In this document: piece after piece, positions 48,206 through 55,915 of the stretch
How the letters are laid out: every line of letters starts with the position of its first letter
Position numbering within the stretch: position 1 is the stretch's first letter
Assembly (NCBI GenBank): GCA_017992055.1
Contig: JAGOPK010000012.1
Location: 46,857 to 110,856, forward strand
Direction: 5' to 3'
DNA from: Burkholderiaceae bacterium
GTDB taxonomy: Bacteria > Pseudomonadota > Gammaproteobacteria > Burkholderiales > Burkholderiaceae_C
DNA: 64,000 nt
Program-made: the position numbers and the translations under genes
The notes under the pieces: generated by a model
Seen by the model: only the letters and a program-made list of their open reading frames with translations
Told to the model about the DNA's origin: nothing
The model's database searches: none

Positions 48206-49261
48206 ATGAACCGCTTGCGACCGCGCTGCGTCGCCCTGCTCGCCGGCCTGGCCGCCACGCTGGCCGGCCCGGCCCCGGCCGGCGCCGCCACGCTGGGCCT
48301 GATGTCCCTGCCCCAGCCCGGCGGCGCCGGTCCGGTGACCGTGTTCTATGCCACCGAGGCCGCGCCGCAGACGCTGAGGCGCGGCCCGTTCACGCTGCTG
48401 GCGGCGCCCGATGCCCCGCCCGCGGCCGGCAACGGCCGCCTGGTGGTGATGTCGCATGGCTCGGGCGGCGGGCCCTGGGTGCACACCGACCTGGCCCGGC
48501 AGCTGGTGGACGCCGGCTTCGTGGTGGCCATGCCGGTGCATGTCGGCGACCATGCCGGCGACGATGGCGCGCCCGGCCCCGACAGCTGGGACCGGCGGCC
48601 GGCCGAGGTGTCGGCGACCATCGACCGCGTGGCCTCAGAGCCGCGGCTGGCCGCGCGGCTGGATCTGTCGCGGGTGGGCCTGGTCGGCCAGTCGGCCGGC
48701 GGCCACACCGGCCTGGTGCTGGCCGGCGGCCGCTGGAGCCCGGCGCGTTTTGCCGAGCACTGCCTGGCCCACCTGGAGCAGGACTTCAATGCCTGCGTGG
48801 GCCTGTTCACCTCGCTGGACGGCGGCTGGCTGGACGGGCCCAAGCGCTGGCTGGCGCGCGCGGTGATCTCGGCGCGCTTCGCCGGCGACCGCAGCGAGCG
48901 CCAGTACCAGGATGCCCGCATCGCCGCGGTGGTGGCCGGCGTGCCGGCGGCCGCGCACTTCGATGCCACCTCGCTGGCCCGGCCACGCGTGCCGCTGGCG
49001 CTGATCACCGCCGCCCAGGATGTGTGGCTGCATCCGCAGTTCCACAGCGACCGCATCCTGGCCGCCTGCGCCCCCTGCGAGCGCCTGGCCGAGCGGCCCG
49101 ATGCCGGGCACAACCTGATGCTGTCGCCGCTGCCGCCCGGGCTGGACGGCCTGGTCGGCCGCCTGCTGGCCGATCCGCCCGGCTACGACCGGCCGGCGGC
49201 CACGCGCGAGCTGAACCAGCGCATCAGCGGCTTCTTGCTGCGCACGCTGCAGCCGCGCTGA
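48206..49261 (+). CDS. Exported dienelactone-hydrolase-like alpha/beta hydrolase
   Basis: The 351-aa precursor has a signal peptide (residues 1-27, ending APAGA). SHGSGGGPWVH holds the oxyanion region, GQSAGGH the nucleophile Ser, and PDAGHNLM the final His. Relatives include the dienelactone hydrolase and platelet-activating-factor acetylhydrolase type group. The substrate is unknown. It is preceded by an AAGGAG site and lies 81 bases after the AraC-type gene, possibly in its regulon. Confidence 0.82.
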   Translation: MNRLRPRCVALLAGLAATLAGPAPAGAATLGLMSLPQPGGAGPVTVFYATEAAPQTLRRGPFTLLAAPDAPPAAGNGRLVVMSHGSGGGPWVHTDLARQLVDAGFVVAMPVHVGDHAGDDGAPGPDSWDRRPAEVSATIDRVASEPRLAARLDLSRVGLVGQSAGGHTGLVLAGGRWSPARFAEHCLAHLEQDFNACVGLFTSLDGGWLDGPKRWLARAVISARFAGDRSERQYQDARIAAVVAGVPAAAHFDATSLARPRVPLALITAAQDVWLHPQFHSDRILAACAPCERLAERPDAGHNLMLSPLPPGLDGLVGRLLADPPGYDRPAATRELNQRISGFLLRTLQPR

Positions 49262-49286
49262 TGCGGGCCGCCGATGGACGCGCCGA

Positions 49287-50471
49287 TCAGACCCGCCAGT
49301 ACCAGCCGCGCCGGTCCAGCCAGGCCGCCAGGGCCCAGTACAGCGCCAGCAGGGCCAGCGCCTGCAGCAGCGAGCCCAGGCGGGCGTCGGCGGCCAGCGG
49401 CTCGAAGACCTCGCGCCAGGCCCAGGCCCAGGGGCTGATCCAGCGCGGCGCGCCGGCCGCATCCAGGCCGTCGGGCCAGCGCAGCAGGCCCTGCAGCCGC
49501 GGCAGCAGGCCGCTGAGCACGAAGATGCCCAGCGCATTGCGGCCAAACGGCAGCAGCAGGGCCCGCAGCGCGCGGCCGGCGGGCCCGGGCACAGCACTGC
49601 GCAGATCGCTGACCCAGGCCAGGCAGGCCCAGCCGGCGATGGCCAGGGCCGTGCTCAGCAGCACATAGGACGGCGTCCACAGCTTCTTGTTGATCGGCAG
49701 CACCAGCTGCCACAGCCAGGCCAGGGCGCCCAGCGCGCAGGCGGCGATCAACAGCCGGGCCAGCATGCGCTCGCGCGGCGCCGGCGCGGCCCGCCACTGC
49801 GTGCCCACCCACCAGCCCAGCAGCACCTGGGCCACGGCCGGCACGGTGCTGGCCAGGCCCTCGGGATCGAAGGCCACGCCCTCGCCCTGGTACAGATGGC
49901 CGGCGCCGAGCAGGGCGCGGTCCAGCCGGGTGCCGAAGAAGCCTTCCAGGCTGTACGGCTCGGCGCTGTCGCCCAGCGCCAGGCACAGGCCCCAGTAGCC
50001 CAGCAGCAGCGCCGCGGTGGCCGCCAGCGCCACACGGGCCCGGCCGCGGCAGGCCATCAGCAGCAGGGCGGCACCGGCCCAGGCCAGCGCAATGCGCTGC
50101 AGCACGCCCAGCCAGCGCAGCGTGTCCCAGTCGCGCAGCACCAGCTGGCCCGCGGCGTCCCAGCGCACAAAGGGCGCGGCATTCAGCGCCAGGCCGAGGG
50201 CAAAGATCAGCGTGGTGCGCGCGAGCCACTTGCGCCAGAAGCGCGACGCTGGCGCGGCCAGCCAGCCCGGCAAGGCCAGCGCCAGGGCCTGGCCCACGGC
50301 GAACAGGAAGAACGGGAACACCAGGTCGGTGGGCGTCAGCCCATGCCAGGCGGCATGGGCCAGCGGTGGGTACAGATGGCCCCAGCTGCCGGGGTTGTTG
50401 ACCACCACCATCAGCGCCACCGCGGCGCCGCGGAACAGGTCCAGCGACTCGATGCGGGCCGGCCGATTCAA
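49287..50471 (-). CDS. nagX: NagX-like membrane acyltransferase (heparan-glucosaminide N-acetyltransferase family)
   Basis: The 394-aa protein has about ten spans and begins with IESLDLFRGAAVALMVVVNN, the mark of the DUF5009/NagX group related to human HGSNAT. The GLTPTDLVFPFFLF segment also fits. Human HGSNAT carries acetyl across a membrane onto glucosamine; bacterial NagX proteins sit in GlcNAc/chitin-use regulons without a defined reaction. The start is TTG, overlapping the murQ stop (TTGA). As the last gene of a MurNAc operon it may take part in amino-sugar handling at the membrane; that is inference. Confidence 0.83.
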   Translation of the reverse strand: MNRPARIESLDLFRGAAVALMVVVNNPGSWGHLYPPLAHAAWHGLTPTDLVFPFFLFAVGQALALALPGWLAAPASRFWRKWLARTTLIFALGLALNAAPFVRWDAAGQLVLRDWDTLRWLGVLQRIALAWAGAALLLMACRGRARVALAATAALLLGYWGLCLALGDSAEPYSLEGFFGTRLDRALLGAGHLYQGEGVAFDPEGLASTVPAVAQVLLGWWVGTQWRAAPAPRERMLARLLIAACALGALAWLWQLVLPINKKLWTPSYVLLSTALAIAGWACLAWVSDLRSAVPGPAGRALRALLLPFGRNALGIFVLSGLLPRLQGLLRWPDGLDAAGAPRWISPWAWAWREVFEPLAADARLGSLLQALALLALYWALAAWLDRRGWYWRV

Positions 50472-51361
50472 GGCGCCTCGCCCAGCGCCGCCCGCACATC
50501 GCCGCCCACCGCCTCCAGCGCGGCGCGGGCGGCGTTGGCGTCCAGGCCGCGGCGCACCATCACGATGGCCAGCTTGACACGCCAGCCGCCGTCGCGCAGC
50601 GCGGCCTCGGCCTGGGCCTGGCCGCAGCCGGTGGCCAGCATGGTCAGGCGCACGGCGCGGCGCACCAGCTTCACATTGGTGGCGCGCATGTCCACCATCA
50701 GGTTGCCGTAGACCTTGTGCAGCCGCACCATCACCGCGCTGGAAAAGCTGTTCAGCGCGATCTTCTGCGCCGTGCCGGCCTTCAGCCGCGTGCTGCCGGA
50801 GATGACCTCGGGCCCGGTGTCGAGCACGATGCCGATCTCGGCCTCGGTGACCAGCGGCGTGCCGGGGTTGTTGGCCATGCCGATGGTCAGCGCGCCGGCC
50901 GCGCGCGCCGCCGACAGCACGCCCAGCGCAAACGGCGTGGTGCCGCTGGCGGCGATGGCGAACACCACGTCATCGGCACCGGGGCCCAGGCGGTGCAGGT
51001 CCTCGGCGCCCTGGGCGCCATCGTCCTCGGCGCCCTCGACGGCCAGGAACATCGCGCCCGGCCCACCGGCCAGCAGGGCCGGGGCCTGGTCGGCCGACCA
51101 GCTGAAGGTGGGGTTCAGTTCCACCGCATCCAGCACGCCCAGGCGGCCGCTGGTGCCGGCGCCGGCATAGATCAGCCGGCCGCCACGCGCCAGGCGCAGC
51201 GCCGCGGCGTCCACGGCCCGCGCCAGCGCCGGCCCGGCGGCCTGCACCGCGGTGACCGCGCCCAGCTGGTCGTCGACCAGGGCCGCCACCAGCTGCGGCG
51301 TGGCATAGCGGTCCAGCCCGGCATGGGCCGGGTGCGGGGTTTCGGTGTGGGAGGTCTTCAT
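50468..51361 (-). CDS. murQ: N-acetylmuramic acid 6-phosphate etherase MurQ
   Basis: MurQ cleaves the lactyl ether of MurNAc-6P to yield GlcNAc-6P and D-lactate. The 297-aa product (E. coli 298) has the SIS sugar-phosphate fold with IYAGAGTSGRLGVLDAVE, NPTFSW, the phosphate-binding AIAASGTTPFALG and the KAGTAQKIALN segment. All family landmarks are present. It follows the GHL10-like gene by 22 bases and overlaps nagX by 4. No PTS transporter MurP is next to it; the kinase upstream is the likely source of MurNAc-6P. Confidence 0.95.
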   Translation of the reverse strand: MKTSHTETPHPAHAGLDRYATPQLVAALVDDQLGAVTAVQAAGPALARAVDAAALRLARGGRLIYAGAGTSGRLGVLDAVELNPTFSWSADQAPALLAGGPGAMFLAVEGAEDDGAQGAEDLHRLGPGADDVVFAIAASGTTPFALGVLSAARAAGALTIGMANNPGTPLVTEAEIGIVLDTGPEVISGSTRLKAGTAQKIALNSFSSAVMVRLHKVYGNLMVDMRATNVKLVRRAVRLTMLATGCGQAQAEAALRDGGWRVKLAIVMVRRGLDANAARAALEAVGGDVRAALGEAP

Positions 51362-51383
51362 CGTCGGTGGGACTGTGGCCGCT

Positions 51384-52949
51384 TCAGCCCTGGCGCAGCC
51401 AGGCGCGGCGCGGGCCTTCCTGGCCCAGGCGGTTGATGGCCGAGAGCACCAGCAGCCCGGCATCGGCGGCGGCGTCGGGCAACTGCGGCTCGGTGCCGGG
51501 CAGCACGGCAAACTGCCAGTCGCTGCCGCGGCGCTGCCACAGCGCCCATTGCCACGCCGGCGACGCAGCGACCTGCAGCCGCAGCCGGCCATCGGCCTGG
51601 CGCTGCAACTGCACGGCGCCGGGCAGCGGCACGCCGCCGCGCCAGGGCATGGCCGGCACCAGGGCCGGCGTGGCATAGGCCTCGCGCTGCAGCCGCGTGG
51701 CGATGCCGTCGCGGTCCTGCATCAGCGCCACCATGCTGAAGTGGAGGTGGCCGCCGGCCGCCTGGTGCTGGGCATGGCGCTGGCGCTGCAGCGCGACCTG
51801 GGCCAGCACCTCGTCGGCCGGCCAGGGCGGCTTGGCGCCACCGATGGAGCTGGTGAACAGCCCCGGCCAGACATGACGGCCCGCATGCACGCTGGTCGCG
51901 ACATTGCGGCCCAGCCAGTAGTCCAGCAGCACCTCGAAGGCCTGGGCGCGGCGCTCGCGCGGCCAGTACAGCTGCGGCGCCAGGTAGTCGAACCAGCCCT
52001 GCTCGCACCAGCGCTCGACGTCGGCATACAGCTTGTCGTACTGGCTGAAGCCGGCGATGCCCGGCGGCCGCAGATCGGGCCGCGGCAGGCCGAAGGGGCT
52101 GATGCCAAAGCGCACCCAGGGCTTGACCGCGCCGATCTCGTGCCACAGCTCGGCCACCAGGCCATCGACCTGGGCGCGGCGCCAGTCGGCGCGCGAGGCC
52201 AGGCCGCCGCCGTCGCGGTAGCGCTGCCAGGGCGCGTCGTCCGGAAACGGCTGCTCCACGCCGCCTTCGCTGACCGGATAGGGATAGAAGTAGTCGTCGA
52301 TGTGCACCGCATCGATGTCGTAGCGGCGCACCACGTCCAGCAGCACCTGGCGCGTCAGCGCCGCGGCCTCGGGCTCGGCCGGGTCCAGCCACAGCTGGTC
52401 GCCATAACGCCGCACCAGATCGGGCCGGCGCCGCGCCACATGGCGGGCATCGAGCTCGCTGCGCGCCGACGGGTGGCGCGCGCGATAGGGGTTGAACCAG
52501 GCATGCAGCTCCAGGCCGCGGCGGTGCGCCTCGTCGACCCAGAAGGCCAATGGGTCGGCCTGCCCGGCACCATCCGGCGCCTGGCCCGAGGCGCCGCCGA
52601 GGTACTCACTCCAGGGCTCCAGCGGCGAGGCATACAGCGCATCGGCCATGGGCCGGACCTGCAGCACCAGCGCATTCAGGCCGATGGCGGCGGCGCGGTC
52701 CAGCATCGCCAGCGCCTCGGCCCGCCACTGCGCGGCCGGCAGGCCGGGACGGCTGGGCCAGTCGATGTTGGCGACGCTGGCGATCCAGGCGGCACGCAGC
52801 TCGCGCGGCGCCGGCGGCGGCTGCTCGTCGTCGGGCAGGGCCACCTCGCGCCAGCCGCGGGCCGGCCCGTCTCCGGCCGGCGTGGTGCAGCCGGCCAGCA
52901 GCCCGGCCAGCAGGCCCAGGTGCTGGCGCCGGCCAGGGTCGGCGCTCAT
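51384..52949 (-). CDS. DigH-like family 10 glycosyl hydrolase lipoprotein (GHL10)
   Basis: The 521-aa protein has a lipoprotein signal (LLAGC, C21) and a TIM-barrel GHL10/DUF187 domain (about 50-400). Typical segments are RAAWIASVANIDWPS, NALVLQVRPMADALY, WFNPYRARH, DAVHIDDYFYPYP and WFDYLAPQLYW, with conserved Asp and Glu/Asn acids. About 100 more residues at the C-terminus form an extra domain. In E. coli the relative DigH (YddW) is an outer-membrane lipoprotein that cuts peptide-free murein glycan. That role fits this operon. The ATG overlaps the amidase stop (ATGA). Confidence 0.88.
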   Translation of the reverse strand: MSADPGRRQHLGLLAGLLAGCTTPAGDGPARGWREVALPDDEQPPPAPRELRAAWIASVANIDWPSRPGLPAAQWRAEALAMLDRAAAIGLNALVLQVRPMADALYASPLEPWSEYLGGASGQAPDGAGQADPLAFWVDEAHRRGLELHAWFNPYRARHPSARSELDARHVARRRPDLVRRYGDQLWLDPAEPEAAALTRQVLLDVVRRYDIDAVHIDDYFYPYPVSEGGVEQPFPDDAPWQRYRDGGGLASRADWRRAQVDGLVAELWHEIGAVKPWVRFGISPFGLPRPDLRPPGIAGFSQYDKLYADVERWCEQGWFDYLAPQLYWPRERRAQAFEVLLDYWLGRNVATSVHAGRHVWPGLFTSSIGGAKPPWPADEVLAQVALQRQRHAQHQAAGGHLHFSMVALMQDRDGIATRLQREAYATPALVPAMPWRGGVPLPGAVQLQRQADGRLRLQVAASPAWQWALWQRRGSDWQFAVLPGTEPQLPDAAADAGLLVLSAINRLGQEGPRRAWLRQG

Positions 52950-53764
52950 GGCGGCTCCAGCCCGGTCAGCACCTGCAGCAGGGCCGCGGTCTCGGCATCG
53001 GGCTGGCCGTCGTGGCGCGCCGGGCGGTACTTCAGCTGGAAGGCGGCGATGACGCGGCGGGTGGCCTCCCGTGCGGCTTCATCGGCCTGGCCGGACTCGG
53101 GCAGCTTGTAGCCGTGCCTGGCCAGTGCCCGCTGGAACCAGGCCAGGTCCGGCAGCCGCGCCTCGAAGCCGGGGCGGGCCGCGGCCACGCGCGCCGCATC
53201 GGGCCAGGGGATCAGGCCGGCCTCGGCCAGGCGCTGCCAGGGGAACAGCGCGCCGGGATCGATCTTGCGCTGCGGTGCGATGTCGCTGTGGCCGAGGATG
53301 CGATCGGGCCGGATCTGGTGGCGCGCGACGATGTCTTTCACCAGGGCCAGCAGCGCATCGATCTGCTCGGGCGGATACGGCGCAAAGCGGTGCTGGCCGT
53401 CGGCCAGGCGCTCGATGGCACCGGGGTTGACGATCTCGATGCCGATGGAGCTGCTGTTGAGGTTGGCATGGCCGGCCCAGTAGCTCTCGCCGGCATGCCA
53501 GGCGCGGCGGTCCTCGTCGACCAGGCGGTAGATGCGCGGCGGTTTTTCGTCGCTGAGCAGGTAGTGCGCCGACACCTGCTGGCGCGTCAGGATGCGCAGC
53601 GAGTCTTCCAGGTTCTCGTCGGTGTAGTGCAGGATCAGGAACAGCACCCGGCTGTCCTGGCCCTGGGCGCGATGGCTGGAATCGATGGTCGGGCCGCTGG
53701 CGCAGCCGGCCAGGCCCAGCAGCATCGGCAGCGCCAGCAGCAGCAGGTGGTGCAGGGATCTCAT
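52946..53764 (-). CDS. AmiD-like N-acetylmuramoyl-L-alanine amidase lipoprotein
   Basis: The 272-aa protein has a lipoprotein signal (LAGC, C21), an Amidase_2 domain (about 40-190) and a C-terminal peptidoglycan-binding helical domain. Zinc ligands are likely H46 in LHYTDEN, the His in GHSDIAP and the Asp in KIDPG. E. coli AmiD, an outer-membrane lipoprotein, removes peptides from murein and from anhydro-muropeptides. The ATG overlaps the kinase stop (ATGA). Working just before DigH-like glycosidase in gene order suggests stripping and then cutting of glycan. Confidence 0.92.
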   Translation of the reverse strand: MRSLHHLLLLALPMLLGLAGCASGPTIDSSHRAQGQDSRVLFLILHYTDENLEDSLRILTRQQVSAHYLLSDEKPPRIYRLVDEDRRAWHAGESYWAGHANLNSSSIGIEIVNPGAIERLADGQHRFAPYPPEQIDALLALVKDIVARHQIRPDRILGHSDIAPQRKIDPGALFPWQRLAEAGLIPWPDAARVAAARPGFEARLPDLAWFQRALARHGYKLPESGQADEAAREATRRVIAAFQLKYRPARHDGQPDAETAALLQVLTGLEPP

Positions 53765-54693
53765 GCCTTCAGCATAGCCGCGGCGCGCTGCGCGGCCGCC
53801 TGCTCGGCGCTCTGCCCGGGCCGGACCAGGTCGATGCCGGACGGCAGGGCCGCCCGCAGCGCCGCGGCGATGCGCGGGCTCAGGCCGAAGGCACGCCCGG
53901 CCAGCGCCACCGGCCGTGGGCCGAAGCGCTGGATCAGCGCCAGCGCCAGCCGCGCCAGCTCGGTGCCGGCGGCGTCCATCAGCGGCGCCACCTCGGCATC
54001 GTCGTGCGCGGTGTCGGCCACGGCCCGCGCCAGCAGGCCGATGTCGCCGCGGCTGGCCGAGGCCAGCCAGGCGCGGTTGCGCGGCCAGTCGTCGCCGCCG
54101 ATCAGCGGCAGCACGCGCCGCGCCAGCGCCGAGCGTTGCCAGGCGCCGGGCTCGGCATCCTCGGCGCGCCAAAGGCCCCGCAGCGCCTGCACCGCGATCC
54201 AGTGCGCGCTGCCGGCGTCGTCGATCAGCACGCCGCGGCCGCCGGCGCGGTGCAGTTGTCCCTGGGCATCGAGAAAGCCGGCGATGGAGCCGGTGCCGGC
54301 ATAGACCAGATAGCCGCCACCGGGGGCGAACGCGGTGCGGCTGGCCATCTCGATGTCGCTGCCGAGCTCCACCCGCGCCGCGTCCAGGCCCAGGCGCTGG
54401 GCCAGGCCCTGCTGCAGGCGCTGGCCCGATGTGCGGTCGGTGCCGGTGACGCCGGCGCACAGCGCGGCCAGCCGGCCACCGGCCGGGCCCAGGGCCGCCA
54501 GCAGCTCGTCCAGCGCCGCCGCGGCCACGCCGGCCTGGTCCGACAGCAGACGGGCGCCGCTGAGGCCCGGGCACTCGCCCTGGGCCAGCGGCCGGCCATC
54601 GCCGCCGGCCAGGGCCCAGCGGGTGGCGGTGCCGCCCACGTCCAGGCCCAGGGCCAGCGGCAGCGTTGCTGCAGACTGCGACGGAAGATTCAC
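53761..54693 (-). CDS. BadF/BadG-type N-acetylhexosamine kinase (GlcNAc or MurNAc kinase)
   Basis: The 310-aa cytoplasmic protein belongs to the BadF/BadG/BcrA/BcrD ATPase family (acetate-kinase/actin fold). It has GLDVGGTATRW, CAGVTGTD, a VYAGTGSIAGF phosphate loop and GRGVLIDDAGS. Members include mammalian NagK and clostridial MurK, which phosphorylates both MurNAc and GlcNAc at C6. Because MurQ is in the same operon, MurNAc kinase activity is the best guess. The start is GTG at 54693 with a strong GAGAGGTGG site; it heads the operon. Confidence 0.85.
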   Translation of the reverse strand: MNLPSQSAATLPLALGLDVGGTATRWALAGGDGRPLAQGECPGLSGARLLSDQAGVAAAALDELLAALGPAGGRLAALCAGVTGTDRTSGQRLQQGLAQRLGLDAARVELGSDIEMASRTAFAPGGGYLVYAGTGSIAGFLDAQGQLHRAGGRGVLIDDAGSAHWIAVQALRGLWRAEDAEPGAWQRSALARRVLPLIGGDDWPRNRAWLASASRGDIGLLARAVADTAHDDAEVAPLMDAAGTELARLALALIQRFGPRPVALAGRAFGLSPRIAAALRAALPSGIDLVRPGQSAEQAAAQRAAAMLKA

Positions 54694-54810
54694 AACCCAC
54701 CTCTCACGCCGGCATTGTGCAAGCCGCCCGGCGGCGGCGGCGTGGTGCGCGACCCCCGCGGCGATGACAGGATCGTGGCCGGGCATCACCTGGGGCAATG
54801 GCCGCTGGTC

Positions 54811-54816
54811 CAGAAT
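54811..54816 (+). promoter_or_regulatory. -10-like hexamer next to a start codon (leaderless candidate)
   Basis: CAGAAT, six bases (CGGCCG), then the ATG at 54823. Confidence 0.4.
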
Positions 54817-54822
54817 CGGCCG

Positions 54823-55881
54823 ATGGACACCCCGCCCACCCCACGTCCGACCCTGGCCCTGGACGGCGTGGACGCCGTGGTCGCCGAGCCGCTGCGCTTC
54901 AAGGCCCGGCTGGCCATCGGCGAGAACGCCTATGCCTCGCTGCGCGTGGTCAACCGCATGCGCGAGCTGTGGGACGTGCTGGGCGCGGCCGGCGCCGGCG
55001 CGGCGCTGGCCAAGTCGGGCCTGCTGGCCGGCGGTGCCGCCACGCCCATCGGCTGGGTGGCGCTGGCGGCGCTGGCCTCGGGCGGCGCCTGTTATGGCCT
55101 GTACCGCCTGCTCGGGCACACCAAGGGCGAGCGGGTGATCGAGATCCCCAAGTACCTGAACACGCCGCTGGACACGCTGGGCCTGGCCCTGTTCGACCTG
55201 CTGGCGCCGCTGGCGCTGCGCCTGGCCGCGGTGGACGGCCAGGTGCCGGCCGCCGCTCGCCAGCGCCTGCAGGCCCATCTGGTCGACGACTGGGGGCTGT
55301 CGGCCGGCTTTGTCGAGCAGGCCGTGGCCCTGGTCGAGGCCGACGCGCTGCGCGGCTCGCCCGAGGACATGGCGCTGGAGCTGTCGCAGTTCCTGCATGC
55401 CAGCCCGGACTGCAACCATGCGGCCATCGCCGCCGACACCACCGCCTTTCTGCGCCAGCTGCTGGAAAGCGACGGCGCGCTGGATGACGGCCAGGCGGCG
55501 GCCCTGGCCCGCGTCAGCGAGCTGCTGAGCCTGCCGCCCGGCAGCGAGTGGACGCAGCGCTGGCAGCTGGTGCGCGAGCAGGCCCGGGACCTGGGAAGCC
55601 AGGCCTGGCAAGGTGCGGCGGTGGCCGCCGACCGGGCGCAGCAGGCCTGGGCCCAGGCCCAGGCCCGGCTGCCCGACAAGGCCGTGGTCGAGGCCAGTGT
55701 GGGCCAGGGCGTGGCCCAGGCCGGCCGGCTGCTCAAGCAGGGTGCGGGCCTGGCCGCCGAGGCGGCCGATGCGGCCGGCGAGCTGGCCCAGGGCCTGGCC
55801 CATGAACTGTCGGACAAGGCCGGCCAGGCCAGCCAATGGCTGCGGCAGCAGGCCGCCAGGCGCCGCCGCACGCCGCGCTGA
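54823..55881 (+). CDS. TerB-like membrane-associated protein of unknown function
   Basis: The 352-aa protein has a glycine-rich hydrophobic hairpin (about 65-100, GAAGAGAALA to CYGLYRLL). A helical region follows (about 125-235) that resembles TerB/DjlA-type tellurite-resistance domains (LAAVDGQVPAAARQRL, VDDWGLSAGFVEQAV). The C-terminal 110 residues are long Ala/Gln-rich helices with regular spacing, ending in Arg-rich RRRRTPR. It is divergent from the salvage operon, with a gap of 129 bases. I cannot assign a function. Confidence 0.55.
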   Translation: MDTPPTPRPTLALDGVDAVVAEPLRFKARLAIGENAYASLRVVNRMRELWDVLGAAGAGAALAKSGLLAGGAATPIGWVALAALASGGACYGLYRLLGHTKGERVIEIPKYLNTPLDTLGLALFDLLAPLALRLAAVDGQVPAAARQRLQAHLVDDWGLSAGFVEQAVALVEADALRGSPEDMALELSQFLHASPDCNHAAIAADTTAFLRQLLESDGALDDGQAAALARVSELLSLPPGSEWTQRWQLVREQARDLGSQAWQGAAVAADRAQQAWAQAQARLPDKAVVEASVGQGVAQAGRLLKQGAGLAAEAADAAGELAQGLAHELSDKAGQASQWLRQQAARRRRTPR

Positions 55882-55903
55882 GCCCCGCCGCCAGGCCATC
55901 GCC

Positions 55904-55909
55904 CAGAAT
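55904..55909 (+). promoter_or_regulatory. -10-like hexamer next to the dacB start (leaderless candidate)
   Basis: CAGAAT, six bases (CGCGCC), then the ATG at 55916; same pattern as at 54811. Confidence 0.45.
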
Positions 55910-55915
55910 CGCGCC

